From RGIG995 sp045635765 (GTDB lineage Bacteria; Bacillota; Clostridia; Oscillospirales; UBA644): a stretch of DNA of 64,000 nucleotides. Within the stretch, counting starts at the first letter, position 1. The number at the start of each line of letters is the position of its first letter. Made by a program: the position numbers and the translations under genes. Below are positions 50,952 through 59,780 of the stretch, piece by piece. The stretch covers positions 1 to 64,000 of the forward strand of contig JAZTWH010000077.1 of assembly GCA_045635765.1 (NCBI GenBank). The letters run 5' to 3'. The notes under the pieces are model-generated. The model had not been told where the DNA came from and searched no databases. It saw only the letters and a list, made by a program, of their open reading frames with translations.

Positions 50952-52837
50952 TATGATTCAAACTGTGAACGGTACAGTTTACTGTAAAATCCCCCGCAGG
51001 CCAAAAGCTGCTGGTGCTTTCCTTGCTCAATGACGGTGCCGTCTTTGACGACCAAGATGTTGTCGGCGTGTTGAACGGTGGAAAGGCGGTGAGCAATTAC
51101 GAAGCAGGTGCGGTTCTTCATCAGGGAGACCATTGCTTTTTGGATTCGTTGCTCCGTTCGGGAGTCCACGTTGGAGGTGGCCTCATCCAAAATCAGCATT
51201 GCAGAATCGGAGAGCATGGCCCGGGCAATGGTAATCAGCTGTTTTTGTCCCTTGGAAAGATTGATTCCATCGTCGGACAAGACCGTGTCGTACCCCTGGG
51301 GCAATCCCATAATAAAGGAATGCACGTGGGCGGCCTTGGCCGCGGCAATGACCTCTTCCCGGGTTGCCCCGGCTCGACCGTAGGCGATGTTATCGTGGAC
51401 GGTTCCCCAGAACAACCAGGTATCCTGCAACACCATGGTATAGGCTTTTCGCAGAGAATCTCTGGTAACGGAACGGGAATCCTTCCCGTCCACCGAAATA
51501 ATGCCCGATTGGGGGTCGTAAAAACGCATCAACAGATTGATGACCGTAGTCTTCCCTGCCCCGGTGGGTCCCACGATGGCGGTGACGGTGCCGGGAGGAG
51601 CTTTTAAGTTGAAGTCCTTCAGAATTTGTTTTTGGGGAACGTAAGAAAAATCAACCTTCTCCAGCTCCACCTTTCCCTCCACGTCGGAAAGCACCGTTGC
51701 CTCTGCTCCGTCCGCCGGCTCCGGAGATTCATCCAACAAATGGAAGACCCGTTCCGCGGCGGCCATAGCCGATTGAATTTCGTTCATAATATTGGCGAAC
51801 TCATTGATAGGGCCGGCAAACTTCCGGGAATACTGGACGAAGGACGCAACCTCTCCCAAAGTAATCACCAAAAGGGGAAAAAGATTTCCTTCGCCCTTGG
51901 CCATGGTGAGCATATAAAACAAACCACCCAAAATGGTGACCAGAGAGATGGAAAGATTGTTGATAAAAGCCACGGAAGGACCGATTACCGACGCGTGATA
52001 ATCGGCCTGATAATAGGCCTCTACGGCGGATTCGTTTTTTTGGTCAAAGGTCTGCAGAATATCAGACTCCCGATGATAGGCGTGGACCGTCCGCTGACCG
52101 GAAAGCATTTCCTCCGCATATCCGTTCAGTTCCCCCAATTTCCCCGAGCGAGCCCGGAAAAAGGGCTGAATTTTTTTGGTCTTTCGGCGGGTAAACCACA
52201 GGGACAAGGGAACGGTCACGGCAAACACCAGCAAAAGCAAAGGGGAAATGGATGCCATCATAACCAACGACCCCACCAGAGTAATTACGCTGGCACAAAC
52301 CTGCAAAAGATCGTTGGACAGGGAGGTATTGACCGTATCAATATCGTAAGAGATGCGGCTGATAATATCCCCCGTAGCGTGGGTATCGAAATAGGAGACG
52401 GGGAGGCTCGTCAGATGGTGAAAGACATCCCGACGCATAGTGGAGATGACCTTCTGACTGATCACGATCATCAGCGAGGACAGAGCAAAGGACAATCCCG
52501 CCGAGATCAGGTAAGTTCCTGCCATAAGGATGCAATAATACAAGACCTGCCCGCACATCTGAAGTTCAAACACAGAAAGGCAAAAATCATACATGGGAGC
52601 GAAGATCAGTTCCCCGGAAAAGTCTCCGCTTAGAGCATCGATGGCAAACCCGGAAAGTCGGGGGCCGACCAACGCCAGCAAATTGGAGATCAACATCATC
52701 AAAAAGGCCAATAGGATCAACCATTGATAGCGGAAAAGGTAAGACAGGATCCGCTTCAGGACCCGCATGCCGGCTTTTCGGTCTAATTTCTTCGAAGGCC
52801 CCTCCATTCCCCGGGGGCCGCCCATCGGTCTACTCAA
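50951..52837 (-). CDS. ABC exporter half-transporter (fused permease-ATPase), subunit 2
   Basis: A 628-residue type IV ABC exporter half: a membrane domain of six helices (about 35-330) then an ATPase. Walker A GPTGAGKTT, variant signature NLSKGQKQ, Walker B MLILDEATSNVD with the catalytic Glu intact, and H-loop IAHRLST. It should form a heterodimer with the gene just upstream. The start is taken as TTG at 52837, which has GGAGG 8 bp upstream and overlaps the partner's stop; ATG at 52825 is the alternative. Likely exports lipids, drugs or peptides under control of the marR gene. Confidence 0.92.
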   Translation of the reverse strand: MSRPMGGPRGMEGPSKKLDRKAGMRVLKRILSYLFRYQWLILLAFLMMLISNLLALVGPRLSGFAIDALSGDFSGELIFAPMYDFCLSVFELQMCGQVLYYCILMAGTYLISAGLSFALSSLMIVISQKVISTMRRDVFHHLTSLPVSYFDTHATGDIISRISYDIDTVNTSLSNDLLQVCASVITLVGSLVMMASISPLLLLVFAVTVPLSLWFTRRKTKKIQPFFRARSGKLGELNGYAEEMLSGQRTVHAYHRESDILQTFDQKNESAVEAYYQADYHASVIGPSVAFINNLSISLVTILGGLFYMLTMAKGEGNLFPLLVITLGEVASFVQYSRKFAGPINEFANIMNEIQSAMAAAERVFHLLDESPEPADGAEATVLSDVEGKVELEKVDFSYVPQKQILKDFNLKAPPGTVTAIVGPTGAGKTTVINLLMRFYDPQSGIISVDGKDSRSVTRDSLRKAYTMVLQDTWLFWGTVHDNIAYGRAGATREEVIAAAKAAHVHSFIMGLPQGYDTVLSDDGINLSKGQKQLITIARAMLSDSAMLILDEATSNVDSRTEQRIQKAMVSLMKNRTCFVIAHRLSTVQHADNILVVKDGTVIEQGKHQQLLACGGFYSKLYRSQFES

Positions 52838-54563
52838 GGATCGCACCTCCCATCTGAGAATGACTGATCTCACGGTAAATTTCACAGGATTCCAGTAATT
52901 GATCGTGGGTTCCGAAGGCAACGGTCTTGCCTTCCTCCAGAACCAAAATTCCATCGCAATTCATCACCGAGCTGACCCGTTGGGCCACGATGATGCGGCT
53001 TGCGTTGCTCGGGGAGTTTTCCAGAGCCTTTCGCAGATTGGCGTCAGTCTTATAGTCCAGGGCGGAGGAAGAGTCATCCAAAATCAAAATTTCCGGATCT
53101 CCCGCCAATGCCCGGGCAATAAACAGCCGTTGCTTCTGCCCACCCGAAAGATTGGACCCCTTTGCGGTCAGCCGGTATTGCAATCCTTGCTCCAGCCGGT
53201 CCACAAATTCTGCCGCCTGGGCGGTTTCAAGGGAAGTGCGAAGGGCCTGATCCTCGATATGGCGGCCAAACCGCAAATTTTCATCCACGGTTCCGGAAAA
53301 CACGATATCGTTCTGCAACGCCGCCCCGAACCGACGGCGTAACTCTCCCGTGGGGATGGTACGAACGTCCCGTCCTCCGATGCGAATGGCTCCCGAATCC
53401 ACGTCGTAGAACCGCATCAAAAGCTGAAGGATGGTGGATTTTCCGCTTCCCGTAGCCCCGATGATGCCGAGGGTCCCTCCTTTGGGAACGGAAAAGGTAA
53501 TATCGGTAATATTGTTTACGATTTTATTATAGGAAAAGCTTACGTGATCGAACTCAATATATTTTCGGTCGTCTGCCGGGACCGGGGGATATTGCTGCTC
53601 CGAGAACAGAGGCATGTCCTTTTCGCACTGCAACACCTCGTCAATGCGGTTGGCCGAGGCCGTAGCCTTGGTGTACATCACGAAGATTCGGGAGATGGAC
53701 ATCAACGCGTTTGCAATCAGCGTAAAATACTGGGTGAAGGCAATAATGGTGCCGGCCTTGGTGTCCCCACCGGAGCCGATGAGCAACGCACCGACCAGGA
53801 TTACCGCCGTCAGTCCCAGGTTTAAGAGCAGATTCATGGAGGGATTGGAGGCGGCCATGATGATCCCCGCCCGCTTTTCCGATCGGACCAGGTCTGCATT
53901 TACGGAATCAAAACGAGATTTTTCGTAATCCACCTTTGAAAGAGCCTTGATGACCCGGATTCCCTTGGCGTCCTCCCGGACCACCCGGGTCATTCCGTCC
54001 ACCTGAGACTGAACGTCCCCGTAGAGAGGAATCCCTTTCCGGGCAATGAAGAACACGATAGCAAAAATAAAGGGAAGCACGCCCAGCATGACCAGGGTCA
54101 GTTTCAGGTCCAGCATGGCCGTCAGGATCAGTCCCCCAAACAACAGAATCGGAGCCCGGACGCCCATTCGCTGCATCATTCCCAAGAAACGGCTGACATG
54201 GAAGGTATCGGAGGTAATGCGGGACTCGAGGCTTGGGACCGTGAATCTGTCGGTCTGGGCCGAGGAAAGGGACAGGATCTTTTCAAACAGATCGTGACGG
54301 ATGTCCCGGGTCGCATCCCGGGCCACGGCCGAGGCCCGTTGATTGGCCCAGACGTTCAGCCCAAAGGCCCCAAGGGCACACAAAATCATGATTCCGCCCC
54401 AAAGAAAGATCCATTCCGCCCGTTGCAGGGGAACCACGTTATCCAGGATATGGCTTAAAATGTACGGTAAAAACAATTCTACGAGCGTCCCTAAAAACTT
54501 GACGGTCAGAACCACCGTCAGGCTCAGAAAATACGGCCGCAGATAGCGAATCATCAATTTCAC
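52830..54563 (-). CDS. ABC exporter half-transporter (fused permease-ATPase), subunit 1
   Basis: The 577-residue partner has six helices and an ATPase with Walker A GATGSGKST and signature LSGGQKQR. Its Walker B ends ILILDDSSSALD: the catalytic Glu is Asp, so this subunit carries the degenerate ATP site typical of heterodimeric multidrug exporters. The GTG start at 54563 overlaps the marR stop as GTGA, with AAGGGGGG 7 bp upstream. Operon order marR, subunit 1, subunit 2. Confidence 0.93.
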   Translation of the reverse strand: MKLMIRYLRPYFLSLTVVLTVKFLGTLVELFLPYILSHILDNVVPLQRAEWIFLWGGIMILCALGAFGLNVWANQRASAVARDATRDIRHDLFEKILSLSSAQTDRFTVPSLESRITSDTFHVSRFLGMMQRMGVRAPILLFGGLILTAMLDLKLTLVMLGVLPFIFAIVFFIARKGIPLYGDVQSQVDGMTRVVREDAKGIRVIKALSKVDYEKSRFDSVNADLVRSEKRAGIIMAASNPSMNLLLNLGLTAVILVGALLIGSGGDTKAGTIIAFTQYFTLIANALMSISRIFVMYTKATASANRIDEVLQCEKDMPLFSEQQYPPVPADDRKYIEFDHVSFSYNKIVNNITDITFSVPKGGTLGIIGATGSGKSTILQLLMRFYDVDSGAIRIGGRDVRTIPTGELRRRFGAALQNDIVFSGTVDENLRFGRHIEDQALRTSLETAQAAEFVDRLEQGLQYRLTAKGSNLSGGQKQRLFIARALAGDPEILILDDSSSALDYKTDANLRKALENSPSNASRIIVAQRVSSVMNCDGILVLEEGKTVAFGTHDQLLESCEIYREISHSQMGGAILE

Positions 54564-55027
54564 TGATAATCCCCCCTTCCCCGGGTTTTGGGGGGGAGAT
54601 CCTCTCCGCCGGTCACGTAGACCATCGCCCGTTCCCGGGCCCGTTCCATGAGGGAAGAAAACTGTTGTTGCTCCTCCGGGGAAAAACCGGCCACCAGCCA
54701 TTGGTTCCAATCCTCATACACTTCCCGGATCATGGGGACCATTTCTTCCGCTTTTCTTGTGGGATATACCAACAATACCCGTTTGTCCTCCCCCGGCACC
54801 CGGGTAATATATCCCTGTTCCTCCAGATAAGACAACTGCCGGGCTACCTGACTTTTATCAATGCAAAGTTTTCGGGTCAGCGTATCCTGGGAGATTCCCG
54901 GATTACGGCACAACACGGCAATGCACCGGGCATGGGGCGGCTTGAGATCCGTATGCTCGAACCGTTCTCCGTGATACAGGGTGGCACACCGGCTCACGGC
55001 GTTGATGAGAAACATCAAAGAGGGCAT
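54560..55027 (-). CDS. MarR family transcriptional regulator
   Basis: The 155-residue protein has the winged helix of MarR proteins (LTRKLCIDKSQVARQLSYLE recognition region, then the wing GEDKRVLLVYPT). It probably represses its own operon, which encodes a multidrug-type ABC exporter, until a toxic ligand binds. ATG at 55027 has AAGGAG upstream; a longer in-frame extension is unsupported. Repeats GTTGCAAA at 55049-55071 in the leader and a 25-bp palindrome at 55128-55152 are operator candidates. Confidence 0.9.
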   Translation of the reverse strand: MPSLMFLINAVSRCATLYHGERFEHTDLKPPHARCIAVLCRNPGISQDTLTRKLCIDKSQVARQLSYLEEQGYITRVPGEDKRVLLVYPTRKAEEMVPMIREVYEDWNQWLVAGFSPEEQQQFSSLMERARERAMVYVTGGEDLPPKTRGRGDYQ

Positions 55028-55048
55028 GGCACGTCTCCTTTTCTCTTC

Positions 55049-55071
55049 GTTGCAAACGCAACAGTTGCAAA
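55049..55071. promoter_or_regulatory. Candidate operator: direct repeats GTTGCAAA
   Basis: Two identical GTTGCAAA copies 15 bp apart (55049 and 55064), each holding the self-complementary TTGCAA, with GCAAC between them. They lie just downstream of the marR promoter, in the 5' leader, a position fit for repression. Confidence 0.5.
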
Positions 55072-55088
55072 TGAAACTATTTTTTTTC

Positions 55089-55117
55089 ATTATACACCTA
55101 TGGGAGAGAAAAGTCAA
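55089..55117 (-). promoter_or_regulatory. Promoter of marR-ABC
   Basis: On the minus strand TTGACT (55112-55117), 17 bp, TATAAT (55089-55094). Confidence 0.82.
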
Positions 55118-55127
55118 CACAAAAGTA

Positions 55128-55152
55128 AAAATATACCAAATTGGTATATTTT
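55128..55152. promoter_or_regulatory. 25-bp perfect palindrome between marR and the MATE gene
   Basis: AAAATATACCAA and TTGGTATATTTT are perfect inverted arms around a single A. It lies upstream of the marR -35 and about 60 bp before the MATE promoter -35. Length and symmetry suit a dimeric regulator site. Confidence 0.6.
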
Positions 55153-55214
55153 ATGCTGAGAGAACAAACTTTGTGACTTTTTTCAAACCTTTTTACAAAA
55201 CGGGAAATTGCGGG

Positions 55215-55243
55215 TTGACATTTGAAAAACAAAGGGGTATAAT
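55215..55243 (+). promoter_or_regulatory. Promoter of the MATE gene
   Basis: TTGACA (55215-55220), 17 bp, TATAAT (55238-55243); full consensus. Confidence 0.88.
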
Positions 55244-55279
55244 GGGGGCAATCGGATTGGAGAAACGGAGGACGTTCTT

Positions 55280-56671
55280 ATGGCAAAATCATCCATAAAT
55301 ATGTACGAAGGACCCTTCTTAAAAAAAATCCTTTTTTACACCTTCCCCATCATGCTGACCGGCCTTTTGCAATTAACCTTTAACGCCGCAGATCTGATCA
55401 TCGTAGGCCAATTTTGCGGAAGTGTTTCGGTGGCAGCCGTCGGAGCGACGGGGGCACTGACCAACCTTCTTTTGAGTCTGTTTACAGGCCTTTCCGTCGG
55501 GGTGGGGGTCACGGTAGCCCAGTCCCTAGGGGCAAGGAATGAAAAAGAAACCCACGCCATCATTCACACGGCCATTCCGGTGGCCGTCATCAGCGGATTG
55601 ATTCTGACGGTAGCCGGGGTCGCTTTCTCCGCAACCTTTCTGCAGTGGATGGGAACCCCCGACGACGTAATTCCCCTTTCTTCGGTGTACATGAAGATCT
55701 ATTTCGGCGGAATTTTAGGGCCCCTGATCTACAACTTCGGAGCATCGATTCTACGGGCGTCGGGAGATACGAAGCGACCCCTGTTTTTTCTGACCGCGGC
55801 GGGCGTTATCAACGTCGTACTAAATACCGTCTTTGTGACCGCTTTTCACATGGACGTTGCCGGCGTAGCCTTGGCCACGGTAATTTCCCAAGCCTTTGCG
55901 GCGATTATGGTTCTGATTTCCCTTACCAAGCGGCAGGATGCTTGCAAATTGGATCTGAAACGATTGAAAATACGCAAAGGTCCGTTGCTGAAGATCGTCC
56001 GAATCGGGGTCCCCTCCGGGATCCAAGGATCCATGTTCTCCGTTTCCAACATTATTTTACAATCCTCCATCAATGCACTGGGCTCCGTTTTCATGTCGGG
56101 CAACGCGGCATCGGCAAGTCTGGAAGGTTTTTTGTACGTCACAGTCAATGCTTTTCACCAATCGGCCTTAAATTTTACGGGACAAAACGTCGGGGCAAGG
56201 CGATATGACAACGTAAAAAAGATCGTCACGATCTGCTTCTGTTCCGCCGTTTTTATGGCAATAATTTTAGGGGTTTTTGTCCGACTGTTCGGCGAGCCTC
56301 TGCTCAGTCTTTACATTACCGACTCCCCGGAAGCCTTTGCTCACGGTCTCCATCGGATGACCTGGGTCTGCCTGCCCTATTTCACCCTTGCAATGATGGA
56401 CGTAATGAACGGTACGTTACGGGGCATGGGAGCATCCCTCTCCCCTACGCTGATCTCGATCCTCGGCGTTTGCGGCGTCCGGGTCGGCTGGATCTACACC
56501 GGATACCGACTGTTCAACGATGCACCCATTGAGACCCGATCCGCGATGCTCTATATCATCTATCCCGCATCGTGGATCCTCACCTTCATAGCGGAAAGGA
56601 TCGCATATCGGATCATCCTGAAAAAGCAAGAAAAGAAATTCTACTCTCCCCAGACGGAGCCTTCGGTGTAG
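55280..56671 (+). CDS. MATE family efflux transporter
   Basis: The 463-residue protein has twelve helices in two similar halves, the MATE/MOP layout, with conserved blocks such as LLQLTFNAADLIIVGQFCG, GATGALTNLLLSLFTGLSVG and YGASILRASGDT-like NFGASILRASGDTKRP, and AVNAFHQSALNFTGQNVGA in the second half. It should expel drugs or metabolites in exchange for Na+ or H+. ATG at 55280 has GGAGG upstream. Divergent from the marR/ABC exporter operon, so the two efflux systems may share regulation through the intervening palindrome. No clear terminator follows. Confidence 0.92.
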   Translation: MAKSSINMYEGPFLKKILFYTFPIMLTGLLQLTFNAADLIIVGQFCGSVSVAAVGATGALTNLLLSLFTGLSVGVGVTVAQSLGARNEKETHAIIHTAIPVAVISGLILTVAGVAFSATFLQWMGTPDDVIPLSSVYMKIYFGGILGPLIYNFGASILRASGDTKRPLFFLTAAGVINVVLNTVFVTAFHMDVAGVALATVISQAFAAIMVLISLTKRQDACKLDLKRLKIRKGPLLKIVRIGVPSGIQGSMFSVSNIILQSSINALGSVFMSGNAASASLEGFLYVTVNAFHQSALNFTGQNVGARRYDNVKKIVTICFCSAVFMAIILGVFVRLFGEPLLSLYITDSPEAFAHGLHRMTWVCLPYFTLAMMDVMNGTLRGMGASLSPTLISILGVCGVRVGWIYTGYRLFNDAPIETRSAMLYIIYPASWILTFIAERIAYRIILKKQEKKFYSPQTEPSV

Positions 56672-56740
56672 AGAAAAATTTTCCATTTTGGACGAAATTC
56701 GACTTGTTTTTAAACCTTTGCCAAAAAGACGGTACAAGTG

Positions 56741-56769
56741 TTGACAAAATTCCAAAAGTCATTTATAAT
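56741..56769 (+). promoter_or_regulatory. Promoter of the DUF3048 lipoprotein gene
   Basis: TTGACA (56741-56746), 17 bp, TATAAT (56764-56769); full consensus. Confidence 0.88.
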
Positions 56770-56810
56770 GGTAATATAAATCCCATTAAATCACCTTAGG
56801 AGGAACTCTA

Positions 56811-57947
56811 ATGAAAATCCTGAAGAGCCTGCTTTCCCTTCTTCTTATTGCCGTATTCCTGTTAGGCATTGCTGCCTGCGGCAAAGCCGGACAACCTTCC
56901 GATTTGCAGACAAACACAGAAAGCTCCTCCGATGCGTCCCAAACCGAAACGGACCAAGGAACTCCGGAGCCGGAGCCCGCGCCCATTCTTTACGAAAATC
57001 CTCTTACGGGCCTTCCCACGACCGTAGACACCACGAGGAAACGGCCTGCCGCCATTATGTTGAACAATATCAAGCAGTCCCTCCCACAGGAAGGGATCAG
57101 CGATGTGGAAATCCTTTTTGAATGTCTGGTCGAAGGAAACATTACCCGTCTGATGGGCTTGTTTTCCGATTACGGGGCCTTGGGTGAAATCGGTTCCATC
57201 CGTTCCGCCCGTCCCTATTATTTGGACTTTGCCCAGGCCTTTGACGCCATCTTCTGCCATGCCGGAGGAAGCAACCAAGCATACGACGAGATCCGGACCC
57301 GAAAAATCAGCAACGTTGACGGAGTGCAAAAGGATCCCCTCCGGGTCTACTACCGGGACAAGGAACGGCTGAAAACCATGGACTTAGAGCATACCATGAT
57401 GACCACGGGAGAGGGCATTGTCAAGAGCGTCGAGCATTTTAAATACAGAACGACCCTGAGAGATAACTTTGCCCTGCCCTTTGAGTTCCCCCAACCGGGA
57501 ACCTCCGTGGCCGTGGGAACGGAGGACGCCTTACACGTCTATCTCCCCGTCTCCAGTTACCAGGTGGTAGATTACGTTTATAACACAGAAAGCAAAGAAT
57601 ATCTGCGGTATCAATACAACGGTCAAAGACACGTGGACGGAAATAACGATCGGCAGCTTTCCTTTACGAACGTCATCGTCCTGTTTTGCAAGACTGTAAC
57701 CATAGACGACGCCGGTCGCTTGGGCATCACCACCACCGGGACGGGCAAGGGGTATTTGATCAGCCAAGGGAAATACACCCCCATCACCTGGTCCCGCACC
57801 GACCGGGACGGGAATCTGACCCTGACCGACACCGCAACGGGCTCCCCCCTCGTCATCAACCGGGGAAAAACCGCCGTTAACGTGTGTCCCTTGTCCGTAG
57901 AAAATAAAATCAATCTCAACGCCACCGATCGGATCATAAATCCGTAA
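56811..57947 (+). CDS. DUF3048 domain-containing lipoprotein (YerB-like)
   Basis: The 378-residue protein has a lipoprotein signal (hydrophobic core then LLGIAACG, Cys near residue 23), a Ser/Thr/Glu-rich spacer (25-60) and the two-part DUF3048 domain: NPLTGLPTTVDTTRKRPAAI and IGSIRSARPYYLDFA with FCHAGGS, then a C-terminal YerB domain (VIVLFCKTV, TPITWSRTDRDG, INRGKTAVNVCP). YerB-type proteins are surface lipoproteins of unknown function in Bacillota. ATG at 56811 has AGGAGG upstream. Single gene with promoter and terminator. Confidence 0.9.
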   Translation: MKILKSLLSLLLIAVFLLGIAACGKAGQPSDLQTNTESSSDASQTETDQGTPEPEPAPILYENPLTGLPTTVDTTRKRPAAIMLNNIKQSLPQEGISDVEILFECLVEGNITRLMGLFSDYGALGEIGSIRSARPYYLDFAQAFDAIFCHAGGSNQAYDEIRTRKISNVDGVQKDPLRVYYRDKERLKTMDLEHTMMTTGEGIVKSVEHFKYRTTLRDNFALPFEFPQPGTSVAVGTEDALHVYLPVSSYQVVDYVYNTESKEYLRYQYNGQRHVDGNNDRQLSFTNVIVLFCKTVTIDDAGRLGITTTGTGKGYLISQGKYTPITWSRTDRDGNLTLTDTATGSPLVINRGKTAVNVCPLSVENKINLNATDRIINP

Positions 57948-57955
57948 CAAAAAAG

Positions 57956-57986
57956 AAGAGAGAGGCTTCAAGTCTCTCTCTTTTCG
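57956..57986. terminator. Bidirectional terminator between DUF3048 gene and iron ABC operon
   Basis: AAGAGAGAG/CTCTCTCTT stem with a 9-nt loop, T-rich on the plus side and A-rich (T on minus) on the other; flanked by convergent gene ends. Confidence 0.75.
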
Positions 57987-57988
57987 TT

Positions 57989-58747
57989 TCAAGGGATGAA
58001 AATAAGGTCCCGCTGTCCCCGGACCTCCACGGGAATACAGCGAACGCCGAATACCCGGGAGAAGACGTCGGCAGATAATAGATTTTCAGGAGAGTCAAAG
58101 GCTTGGAGGGTCCCTTCGCTCAATACCCCAAGAACGTCACAATACCGGATGGCCAAGGAGAGATCGTGAAAAACTGCAATAACGCACTTTCCGTCCTCCC
58201 GCAATACTTTCAGCTGTTCCATCAAGGACAATCGGTGAGAAATATCAAGATACGTCGTGGGCTCATCCAACAGAATGTAGGGCGTTTGCTGGGCCAGGAG
58301 AAGGGCCAGGCAGACCCTCTGCCGTTCGCCCCCGGAAAGGGAGGAAACGTACCGGCCGACCAAATGGGTTGCGTGGACGTCGGCAAGAGCTTTGCGGACT
58401 GCATCCTCATCGGTCTCGGTCATTCGCCGAGTCAACCCCAGGTAGGGGTATCTGCCCCGGGACACCAGCTCCTCCACCAAAACGGAGGGCAATGACCGGG
58501 ATTGAGGGAGCAACGACAAATTCTTGGCCAACTCCTTCCGGGAATAGGAGCCGTAGGGACGTCCGTTGAGCAAAATCTGCCCCTCCCCGGGGGGATTTAA
58601 TCCGCAAAGCAGGCGAATCAACGTGGTTTTTCCGCATCCGTTAGGGCCGACAATGCCATAAATCTTCCCCGGATGGAACTGTGCGTTTAACTGAGAAAAT
58701 ACGAGTTTCTCTCCGTAAGAAAAAGAAAGGGCTCTACATTCGATCAT
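57989..58747 (-). CDS. Iron-siderophore/corrinoid-type ABC transporter ATPase
   Basis: A 252-residue ATPase of the FecE/BtuD group: Walker A GPNGCGKTT, signature SLSGGERQRV, Walker B ILLDEPTTYLD, H-loop AVFHDLSLAIRYCD. It energises the FecCD permease encoded just upstream, whose end it overlaps by 14 bp. Relatives import ferric siderophores, heme or vitamin B12. Confidence 0.93.
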   Translation of the reverse strand: MIECRALSFSYGEKLVFSQLNAQFHPGKIYGIVGPNGCGKTTLIRLLCGLNPPGEGQILLNGRPYGSYSRKELAKNLSLLPQSRSLPSVLVEELVSRGRYPYLGLTRRMTETDEDAVRKALADVHATHLVGRYVSSLSGGERQRVCLALLLAQQTPYILLDEPTTYLDISHRLSLMEQLKVLREDGKCVIAVFHDLSLAIRYCDVLGVLSEGTLQAFDSPENLLSADVFSRVFGVRCIPVEVRGQRDLIFIP

Positions 58748-59780
58748 ACTGTTTTCTCCCCGTCAGAATTAAGAAAATAAAGAAGGGTCCGCCCACAAAG
58801 GAGAGGAGAATTCCCACGGGCAATTCGTAGGGGGAAAACAGCACCCGGCAGAGAAGGTCGCAGACCAACACCAAAAGACCTCCCCCCAAAGCACTGACGG
58901 GAAGGAGCCAACGGTGATTTTGTCCCACGAACCGACGGGCGATGTGCGGAACCACAAGCCCGACGAACCCGAGCAATCCGGAAAAGCTCACGGCAGACCC
59001 GGCCAACACACTGGCCAAACACAACAGCAACAACTGCATTCCCTTAACGTTCATCCCCAGGCTCTTGGCCGTTTCGTCCCCCAAAGAAAGGACGTCCACG
59101 TCCCGGGCCAGAAAAAGGGCCATCACCGTTCCCGGAAGAATCAACAGGCAAGCCGGAAGAATCCGACCGAAGGTCACCCCGGACAAGCCTCCGATCATGA
59201 AGGCGTCTGCATCGTAAATACTGTCGGGGTACAAGGTTTTGACGGTATTGATTCCCGCATTCAGCATGGAGCTGACGGCGATTCCCACCAACGTAACGGC
59301 CATTCGGTCCGCCCCGGTTTTCAAGGAAACGGCGTAAATGCAAAGACAGGCCGAAAGGGCACCGAGAAAGGCGGCCAGGGGCAACAGACGTATCCCTGAC
59401 GGAACCACCGTCAGCATGAGAATCACCCCGAATCCCGCACCGGAATTGACGCCGATTACGTTGGACGCGGCCATGGGATTGTGAAGAACGGCCTGAATCA
59501 AAACCCCGGCTACCGCCAAGGCGGCCCCCGCAAGGAGGGCACCGCAGGCCCGGGGCAGGCGAATATACCGAAGAATCCGGCCGTCGGGTGAATTCAAATC
59601 CCCCGAAAGCAACGCCCGAATCCCTTCCCGGGGATTCATCGGCACCGAACCGAACCAAAGGGACGCCCCAAAGGCCAGGATTACAAGTCCGATTAAAATG
59701 CACAGAAACACGGGAAGAAATTTCCCGTGTTTTTCATTGTTCCGCCCTTTGCGGGTCCATGCATTTTGCAAGATATTCAT
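58734..59780 (-). CDS. FecCD-type ABC transporter permease
   Basis: The permease has nine to ten helices and the FecCD/BtuC hallmarks RLPRACGALLAGAALAVAG, NPMAASNVIGVNSGAGFGV, and the C-terminal FSGLLGFVGLVVPHIARRF. The in-frame ATG at 59780 lies inside the preceding gene and has no good ribosome binding site. By contrast AAGGGCGG then ATG at 59737 (overlapping the preceding stop as ATGA) is in the wrong frame by one base: it reads 14 codons to a stop. One more A in the A5 run after that ATG would give M-K-K-H-G-K-F-L-P-V and join the permease. The true start is therefore uncertain. Confidence 0.85.
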   Translation of the reverse strand: MNILQNAWTRKGRNNEKHGKFLPVFLCILIGLVILAFGASLWFGSVPMNPREGIRALLSGDLNSPDGRILRYIRLPRACGALLAGAALAVAGVLIQAVLHNPMAASNVIGVNSGAGFGVILMLTVVPSGIRLLPLAAFLGALSACLCIYAVSLKTGADRMAVTLVGIAVSSMLNAGINTVKTLYPDSIYDADAFMIGGLSGVTFGRILPACLLILPGTVMALFLARDVDVLSLGDETAKSLGMNVKGMQLLLLCLASVLAGSAVSFSGLLGFVGLVVPHIARRFVGQNHRWLLPVSALGGGLLVLVCDLLCRVLFSPYELPVGILLSFVGGPFFIFLILTGRKQYDRM

